NCBI GenBank assembly: GCA_964568805.1
Contig: CAZMRW010000086.1
Coordinates: forward strand, 1 to 18,716
Origin: CAZMRW01 sp964568805
GTDB lineage: Bacteria; Pseudomonadota; Gammaproteobacteria; Methylococcales; Methylomonadaceae
Reading direction: 5' to 3'
Length of the DNA stretch: 18,716 nt
Positions 14,051 through 18,716 of this stretch are shown piece by piece (the stretch's first letter is position 1; the number at the start of each line of letters is the position of its first letter). The notes beneath the pieces were generated by a model. It worked only from the letters and a program-made list of their open reading frames with translations, made no database searches and had not been told where the DNA came from. Both the position numbers and the translations under genes were made by a program.

Positions 14051-15355
14051 ATGAACAAAACAAACAGTCTGACCTTAACGAGCGAGAAAACCGGAACACT
14101 ATGCGAGTTACCCGTTTTATCCGGAACGACGGGGCCTGATGTACTGGATGTTCAATCGCTTTATAATTTAACGGGCATGTTCACCTATGACCCCGGTTTT
14201 TCCTCAACAGCCAGTTGCAGTTCCGCCATCACCTATATCGACGGGGAAGCCGGCATACTCCTGTACCGCGGTTATCCCATCGAGCAACTCGCTGAGCAAT
14301 GCACCTTTCTCGAAGTATGCTATTTGCTGCTGGAGGGGGAATTGCCGGACCGTGATCAACTGGAAAAATTCGAGCACAATGTCACCATGCACACCATGTT
14401 GCATGATCAGTTGGCCAATTTCTACAAAGGCTTCCGCCGGGATGCCCACCCGATGGCCATTATGGTCGGAGTGGTTGGAGCGCTATCGTCTTTTTATCAT
14501 GACGCGCTGGACATACGGTCTAAAAGCGATAGGGAAATGTGCGCTATTCGTTTGATCGCGAAAGTGCCGACCATTGTCGCCATGTGCCATAAATACAGCA
14601 CTGGCTCACCGTTTTTGCATCCCCGAAACAAACTGAGTTATGTCGAAAATTTTATGCGCATGATGCTGGCGACGCCTTGTGACGAATTTGAGCCTAACCC
14701 GATACTGGTGCGTGCGCTCGACAGGATTCTCATTCTGCATGCCGACCACGAACAAAATGCGTCAACGTCAACCGTCCGCCTGGCGGGCTCCAGCGGCGCC
14801 AATCCATTTGCCTGCATTACCGCCGGCATAGCCTGTTTATGGGGAGCCGCTCATGGCGGCGCCAATGAAGCCGTATTAAATATGCTGGAAGAAATCCAGG
14901 ACGTGTCCCGGATTGGCATCTACCTCGACAAAGCCAAAGACAAAAACGATCCGTTCCGGCTGATGGGATTCGGCCATCGGGTTTACAAACATTACGATCC
15001 TCGGGCCAAATTGATGCGCCAGACCTGTCATCAAGTACTGACCGAATTGGGCTTGTGTGATGACAAAATGTTCAAACTGGCCCTCGAATTGGAACGAATA
15101 GCGCTTGAAGACGACTATTTTATCGAGAAAAAACTCTATCCCAACGTCGATTTTTATTCCGGAATTGTCCTGCACGCTCTCGGTATTCCCAGCAAAATGT
15201 TTACCGCCATTTTTGCCATGGGCCGGACGGTAGGGTGGATTGCTCATTGGGACGAAATGATCGCGGATCCCGAGCAAAAAATCGGGCGACCCAGACAGTT
15301 GTATACCGGAGCGACAAGGCGCGACATTCCAGCCCAGCACGGTAAATCTGCGTAG
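14051..15355 (+). CDS. gltA: Citrate synthase, type I (hexameric type)
   Basis: A 434-residue cytosolic enzyme condensing acetyl-CoA with oxaloacetate to citrate. The catalytic triad is present: H268 in GAAHGGANEA, H309 in GFGHRVYKHYDPRAK and D367 in YPNVDFYSGI, matching E. coli H264, H305 and D362. The C-terminal signature TVGWIAHWDEM and KIGRPRQLYTG completes the site. The N-terminal ~50-residue small domain, including ITYIDGEAGILLYRGYPIE, is typical of the Gram-negative NADH-regulated hexameric type (E. coli 427 residues), so allosteric control is plausible but not proven here. ATG 14051 with GAGAATAAG ahead fits the family start. It follows eda by 159 bases, with a hairpin in between. Its position at the end of the Entner-Doudoroff genes ties pyruvate production to citrate-cycle entry. 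Confidence 0.97.
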   Translation: MNKTNSLTLTSEKTGTLCELPVLSGTTGPDVLDVQSLYNLTGMFTYDPGFSSTASCSSAITYIDGEAGILLYRGYPIEQLAEQCTFLEVCYLLLEGELPDRDQLEKFEHNVTMHTMLHDQLANFYKGFRRDAHPMAIMVGVVGALSSFYHDALDIRSKSDREMCAIRLIAKVPTIVAMCHKYSTGSPFLHPRNKLSYVENFMRMMLATPCDEFEPNPILVRALDRILILHADHEQNASTSTVRLAGSSGANPFACITAGIACLWGAAHGGANEAVLNMLEEIQDVSRIGIYLDKAKDKNDPFRLMGFGHRVYKHYDPRAKLMRQTCHQVLTELGLCDDKMFKLALELERIALEDDYFIEKKLYPNVDFYSGIVLHALGIPSKMFTAIFAMGRTVGWIAHWDEMIADPEQKIGRPRQLYTGATRRDIPAQHGKSA

Positions 15356-15980
15356 GCGCGCATAGTTCAAACCGGCAATTCCCGCTGCTCATGGAAGCAC
15401 AGCCAACATCACCGCCTGCAATTCATTGATTTTGGCTGCCTCCGGCAAATCGCGTTGACCCTTGACGGCTACTTGCTGGCATGTGCCTCATTTAGCGATA
15501 TTTTTCATTCGTCATGAGCAGAAGTTTGATCTGATTCATGTCAAAATTCGGCATCACCGTATCCACCATTTCAATATCTGTATATTGTCCCTTCAGGCCA
15601 GGAATCTATTCCGCGTAAGCTTCTAATTTGAGCGCCTCGTTTTTTATGGGTTTCTTCCCGATAGGTTTCCTCAAAAAGCAGCCGGCGGTTCGGGCGGTTT
15701 GTTCGATTAACTGTTCACAATACTCTTGCCCCGTTGGTCATTGGCATGCCTCACTTCGAGTATGAAGGCTTAAGAAAATAGACCGGCGACACACCGGACA
15801 GAATAGGGTTGCTCATCAGGTTTCTTTGTGAAATCAATTTTCATTAATTGAATACATACTTCTTAATTATGGCAATGACCAATATTTAACTCTTTGTTGT
15901 TTATGTAAAAAATTACTTTTATTGAATGGCACAATATATGCGCCATCATAAAAGCATCACACAATAATGAGGAATGAACA
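15356..15980. other. Gap between gltA and the DUF938 gene
   Basis: No intact gene is seen in these 625 bases. The middle (15389-15737) holds the decayed minus-strand frame described separately. The last ~130 bases are A/T-rich and likely contain the promoter of the DUF938 gene, but no hexamer pair with good spacing stands out. Confidence 0.5.
15389..15737 (-). pseudogene. Decayed protein-coding remnant, unrecognised
   Basis: On the minus strand the frame 15737-15492 reads as protein-like sequence for 81 codons: QEYCEQLIEQTARTAGCF, then KNEALKLEAYAE, then GLKGQYTDIEMVDTVMPN and NQIKLLLMTNEKYR. It is broken by one in-frame TAG (15608-15606) and ends with TAA at 15494-15492. A second run (15487-15389) in a frame offset by one base continues with VKGQRDLPEAAKINELQ and VMLAVLP before TGA. 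There is no start codon or ribosome site at the upstream end. The helical, charged composition without membrane segments is typical of a cytosolic protein. I do not recognise the family. It most likely represents a gene killed by point mutation and truncation, perhaps part of the same accessory material as the hsdR fragment at 18521-18670. Confidence 0.45.
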
Positions 15981-16634
15981 ATGAACCAAGATAGACCCCC
16001 TTTAGATCCACATCCATTAAGCGAATATGTCGCCTGGGCCGGTTCCCGCAATCGCGAGCCCCTTTTAGGCGTTTTGAAAGAAAAGTTACCCAAAGATCCC
16101 GGCAATGTTCTCGAACTCGCCAGCGGCAGCGGCATGCATATCAATTATTTTGCGCCGCATTTTGAGCATTTGCATTTTCATCCTTCGGATAAAGACATCG
16201 AAGTATTTGATAACATCAAGAAACTGTCGATTGATCATGGCAATGATAATATTGCTGACCCAGTCCATCTGGATTTAACCAAACCCGAAACCTGGTTCAA
16301 TCCGGGCAAGGCAAAGACATTTTCCGCGATGTTTTGTATCAATATCTTTCAGGTTGCGCCCATATCCATTGCCGATGGCATGATGGAATGTGCATCAAAT
16401 TTGCTGAGTGACAATGGCATTTTGCTGATTTACGGTCCTTTTCAGATCGAAGGCAAATTTACCACCGATTCCAATAAGGAATTTCATGAAACCCTGAGTT
16501 CCGCCGGCGTTTCGGAATGGGGTTTAAAAGATGTGGCCGATTTGAAAAAAGCGGCGGAAAAGCACGGTCTGGAATTGAAAGAGCAGATCAATATGCCTGC
16601 CAATAATTTTTCCCTGATCTTTGGCAGAAAATAA
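15981..16634 (+). CDS. DUF938-family SAM-dependent methyltransferase-like protein
   Basis: A 217-residue cytosolic protein with a Rossmann methyltransferase fold of the DUF938 type. Visible landmarks are AGSRNREPLLGVL (20-32), the SAM-binding loop VLELASGSGMH (43-53), where family members usually have SGTG, HPSDKD (67-72), a region matching the family NMIH as CINIFQVAP (119-127), LLIYGPFQIEGKF (148-160), SNKEFHETL (164-172) and the C-terminal MPANNFSLIFGR (205-216). The eukaryotic relative is METTL26; no substrate is established for the bacterial proteins. A strong ribosome site GAGGA lies 7 bases before ATG 15981. The gene is followed by a long imperfect hairpin (16653-16696) and then an SDR-like gene on the same strand; a shared transcript is possible. 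Confidence 0.9.
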   Translation: MNQDRPPLDPHPLSEYVAWAGSRNREPLLGVLKEKLPKDPGNVLELASGSGMHINYFAPHFEHLHFHPSDKDIEVFDNIKKLSIDHGNDNIADPVHLDLTKPETWFNPGKAKTFSAMFCINIFQVAPISIADGMMECASNLLSDNGILLIYGPFQIEGKFTTDSNKEFHETLSSAGVSEWGLKDVADLKKAAEKHGLELKEQINMPANNFSLIFGRK

Positions 16635-16652
16635 AACCGTTTGAGTCATTCA

Positions 16653-16696
16653 CCACGAAAGATGCCAAGAATCCCCCTTTTTGGTGTCGTTCGTGG
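16653..16696. repeat. Long imperfect hairpin between the DUF938 and SDR genes
   Basis: CCACGAA (16653-16659) pairs with TTCGTGG (16690-16696), and GATGCCAA pairs with TTGGTGTC (16681-16688) allowing two G-U pairs, with one unpaired base between stems and a C/T-rich loop. The total is about 15 bp. The CCACGAA/TTCGTGG arms resemble intergenic repeats common in bacterial genomes. It lacks a following T-run, so attenuation or mRNA end protection is more likely than simple termination. Confidence 0.55.
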
Positions 16697-16759
16697 CGAA
16701 TGTCCACATTCAGCGGCAAAATTAATCCATTAACACACGCTAAATCCGGAAAGTTATGT

Positions 16760-17494
16760 ATGCAGAAAAAATATTCAGCCGTTATTATTGGGGTTGGTCC
16801 GGAACGCGGCTTGGGCGCTTCACTCGCCAGCTATTTTGCAGCAAAAGGTTTGCACGTTTATATAAGCGGCAGAAGTGAAGACAAACTTCAATTGGTTGCC
16901 AATAAAATCGAACAAACTGGCGGATCAGCCACTCCTGTAGTCGCCGACGCCACGATTGAGGCCGATGTCGCGCATTTATTCAGCATCGTGCGAACCAAGA
17001 GTTATCCCGTGGAGATTGCCGCTTACAATGTTGACAGCAATCTTCCCTCTCCTTTACTGGAAACCGATTCCGAAATCTTTACCACGCTTTGGCGGCAGAA
17101 TTGCCTGGGGGCGTTTTTCTTTGGCAAGGAGGCCGTCAAGGCGATGCAAGACAGGCATAAAGGGACAATTTTCTTTACCGGCGCGACGGCCTCACTACGG
17201 GCAAAACCACCGTTTACCGCGTTTGCCGCTGCGAAAGCCTGCCTCAGGGCGCTGGCTCAGGGTATGGCGCGCGAATTTTCCCCGCAGGGCATTCATGTGG
17301 TGCATACCGTCATCGACGGCGTGATCAATGGCGAACGCGCCCGCCGTCAGTTTCCGGATTATGTCAAGGCAAAGGGCGAGGACGGCTTATTGCAACTGGA
17401 AGCAATCGCCGAAACCTATTGGGCGATCCATCAGCAGCACCCCAGTGCCTGGACCCATGAACTGGATTTGAGACCGTTTAAGGAATCTTTTTAG
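16760..17494 (+). CDS. Atypical short-chain dehydrogenase/reductase (SDR) homologue
   Basis: A 244-residue single Rossmann-fold protein. The dinucleotide-binding loop is GVGPERGLGASLA (11-23), ISGRSEDKL follows strand two, VVADAT (60-65) is the adenine-site element, and AYNVDSN replaces NNAG. The catalytic YxxxK is changed: the sequence reads AFAAAKACLRALAQ, with Phe155 where Tyr should be and Lys159 kept, and the usual Ser position is in GATAS (Ala142/Thr143). A classical proton-relay reaction is therefore unlikely. The following REFSPQGIHVVHTVIDG segment resembles a divergent SDR group that shares this Phe, so the change is probably lineage-fixed and not a recent loss. I chose ATG 16760, with GGAAAG six bases upstream; an ATG at 16700 would add 20 polar residues with no family match. 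A tandem-hairpin terminator follows at 17539-17575. Confidence 0.85.
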   Translation: MQKKYSAVIIGVGPERGLGASLASYFAAKGLHVYISGRSEDKLQLVANKIEQTGGSATPVVADATIEADVAHLFSIVRTKSYPVEIAAYNVDSNLPSPLLETDSEIFTTLWRQNCLGAFFFGKEAVKAMQDRHKGTIFFTGATASLRAKPPFTAFAAAKACLRALAQGMAREFSPQGIHVVHTVIDGVINGERARRQFPDYVKAKGEDGLLQLEAIAETYWAIHQQHPSAWTHELDLRPFKESF

Positions 17495-17538
17495 GAAACA
17501 CTATGGCGGATAAAATAACCACACGCTAAATTGTCTGT

Positions 17539-17575
17539 CGCGACATTATGTCGCGCGGCAACATGCCGCATTTTT
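17539..17575 (+). terminator. Tandem-hairpin terminator after the SDR gene
   Basis: CGCGACA/TGTCGCG (17539-17555, 3-base loop) is immediately followed by GCGGCA/TGCCGC (17555-17569, loop ACA) and then ATTTTT. The second hairpin is a textbook intrinsic terminator in the plus direction; the first shares its last G with it. Confidence 0.8.
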
Positions 17576-17649
17576 AATTTTCTCAGACCACGCTAGAATC
17601 AAACCGTATACGCTTTTCGCTTAGCAAAGATTAATCGATCGAGGAAATT

Positions 17650-18333
17650 ATGCCCATGTTTAATGCACCAGATTTTTTTACTATTCGCCAGCTTGACCTG
17701 GAAAACAAGCTGTATTTGCCGACATCGAAATTATACAGCCAAGTCCGTTTTCAGTTGAATGACTTGTATCAGGATATACATAACGCATTGATAGATGCTC
17801 ACAGCGTGGTGGCATCCTCTGCCAAACAGGTCTACGAACACCCGATTGAAACCATGACCGCCTGGTATGAACAAGCCGGAAACAGCGGCGCAACCTTATA
17901 TGACCAAATCCGGGAAACCGTGCTGCCCGTTTATCAGAACTGGCACGTCAAGATAATCACCGGCAAAGAACATACCATGCAGCATCTGAAGGCATTTTGG
18001 AACGATCCCGAACAGACGACTCGTGCGGCATTGGAACCCGTGACTCGCACTGTCGCTTCGGCAACCGAACTGGCCGAGAGGAATTTGCAATTATTCCTGG
18101 ATAATCCCGAACAGCTCATGGTGTCAGCGACTGCACCGGTAACCACTTATCTGGCCTCGCTGACTGAGAGCTCAAAAGCCGTTTTGCTTAATGCCTATTA
18201 TGCACTGGCGGAATTGTTCAGTTTGTTGGCTTCGCAACCGTCGGCGACAATACAGGCCTTTTATCACAATGCACTGTCGTCTTTGCTTGATGTTTATTAC
18301 GATGTCATTTCGTCGTTTTTGGTAATGGCATGA
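17650..18333 (+). CDS. Helical protein with an 11-residue proline register (lipid- or granule-coating-like)
   Basis: A 227-residue protein with no signal peptide or plain membrane span, predicted almost entirely amphipathic helix. Similar units begin at YEHPIETMT (62-70), WNDPEQTTRAALEPVTRT (117-134), LDNPEQLMVSATAPVTTY (150-167) and ASQPSATIQAF (194-204). Their lead prolines at 65, 120, 153 and 197 are separated by 55, 33 and 44 residues, all multiples of eleven. Units two and three align without gaps over 33 residues, with about 12 identities. Eleven-residue amphipathic periodicity is typical of apolipoprotein, perilipin and synuclein-type lipid-surface helices, and loosely of phasins. I therefore infer a membrane- or granule-surface protein, without assigning a family. 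GAGGAA lies just ahead of ATG 17650. Transcription is separate from the SDR gene, since a terminator intervenes; TAGAAT at 17594-17599 may be its -10. Confidence 0.7.
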   Translation: MPMFNAPDFFTIRQLDLENKLYLPTSKLYSQVRFQLNDLYQDIHNALIDAHSVVASSAKQVYEHPIETMTAWYEQAGNSGATLYDQIRETVLPVYQNWHVKIITGKEHTMQHLKAFWNDPEQTTRAALEPVTRTVASATELAERNLQLFLDNPEQLMVSATAPVTTYLASLTESSKAVLLNAYYALAELFSLLASQPSATIQAFYHNALSSLLDVYYDVISSFLVMA

Positions 18334-18520
18334 CCGTTTGGTTTCCAAGTTTAATCGCCCCAAAAGTTTCCGCTCACAAACTAACGCATAGCCTTTGGCT
18401 GATAAGGTATCAGGCAAGCGGAAAAAACACCTGACCCGTTTGGACTTTTATTGGATGGCTTACTGCCGACAAGATGCCGCCAGCCGCAAAATAAACTCAA
18501 GCCGTGCACCTGATAGGCTT

Positions 18521-18670
18521 TTAAGCCCAAGCTTCTCCCAATGCCTGCGCCTGTTGCAACACCAATTCAATTGCCGATTCCTGCTGGTCCGGCGGGTATT
18601 TGTATTTGCGCAGAATACGCTTCACCATCAACCGCAGCTTGGCCCTGACGCTCTCCCGCTCCGGTAATTG
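18521..18670 (-). pseudogene. C-terminal fragment of a type I restriction enzyme R subunit (HsdR)
   Basis: The minus-strand frame reads LPERESVRAKLRLMVKRI, then LRKYKYPPDQQESAIELV and LQQAQALGEAWA before TAA (18523-18521). This is the conserved HsdR C-terminus (family pattern RE-x-VRA-x-LR-x-VKR-x-LRK-x-GYPPD-x-Q, ending in a VLEQAE-type helix). Just upstream the frame meets TGA (18673-18671), and the remaining 43 bases to the window edge contain no convincing continuation in any frame. So the segment is either a remnant left by deletion or the tail of a frameshifted hsdR lying to the right. HsdR is the motor and nuclease subunit of type I systems, and the fragment alone could not function. 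Confidence 0.75.
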
Positions 18671-18716
18671 TCAAAATAACTGTCGCCTCAATCGTTAAAT
18701 TAAGCGGCTTTTTTCA

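Noticed and set aside
16700..16759. ATG 16700 as the SDR start
   Set aside because: There is no good ribosome site, and the added residues precede the Rossmann strand without homology; ATG 16760 has GGAAAG at proper spacing.
1..18716. CRISPR arrays, complete insertion sequences, rRNA genes
   Set aside because: No regularly spaced repeats, transposase genes with terminal repeats or rRNA signatures were seen anywhere in the window.

Overview
The window looks like a chromosomal segment of a gammaproteobacterium. Roughly half-GC coding sequence, a complete Entner-Doudoroff set (zwf, edd, eda) beside a hexameric-type citrate synthase gene, a Uup ABC-F protein and a CinA-like protein would suit a methanotroph of the Methylococcales. 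That taxonomic guess rests on gene content and protein style, not on a database search.

Layout. Positions 1-1063 (+) hold the end of a TauE/SafE-like membrane protein and a complete MESH1-like (p)ppGpp hydrolase, closed by an intrinsic terminator. Positions 1180-3240 are gene-poor: a 28-bp palindrome, a possible small RNA with its own terminator, a secreted-protein gene broken by a stop and a frame change next to an A10 tract, and a REP-like palindrome. A tRNA-Ser(GGA) gene with promoter and terminator follows on the minus strand. Positions 3402-7492 (-) form a likely operon: AEC-family transporter, CinA-like protein with a degenerate C-terminal amidase domain, and uup. Positions 7802-9175 (-) carry a cold-shock protein with a near-consensus promoter and a long leader, a FUN14-family membrane protein and a small exported helical protein. 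Positions 9176-9760 are a non-coding upstream region containing three copies of a short motif and a palindrome-flanked TATAAT.

Positions 9761-15355 (+) are the metabolic core: zwf, edd, eda and gltA. Together they take glucose 6-phosphate through 6-phosphogluconate and KDPG to pyruvate and glyceraldehyde 3-phosphate, and admit acetyl-CoA into the citrate cycle. No 6-phosphogluconolactonase gene is present here, so that step must be encoded elsewhere or run spontaneously.

Positions 15356-18716 are more accessory: a decayed minus-strand gene, a DUF938 methyltransferase, an atypical short-chain dehydrogenase homologue lacking the catalytic Tyr, a tandem-hairpin terminator, a helical protein with prolines in an 11-residue register, and a C-terminal fragment of a type I restriction HsdR subunit at the right edge.

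No clear new multi-gene system is visible. The best leads are the 11-residue-register protein (17650-18333), the A10-containing broken secreted gene (1658-2288), the possible small RNA (1462-1580) and the repeated motif upstream of the small exported protein and zwf (9201-9356).
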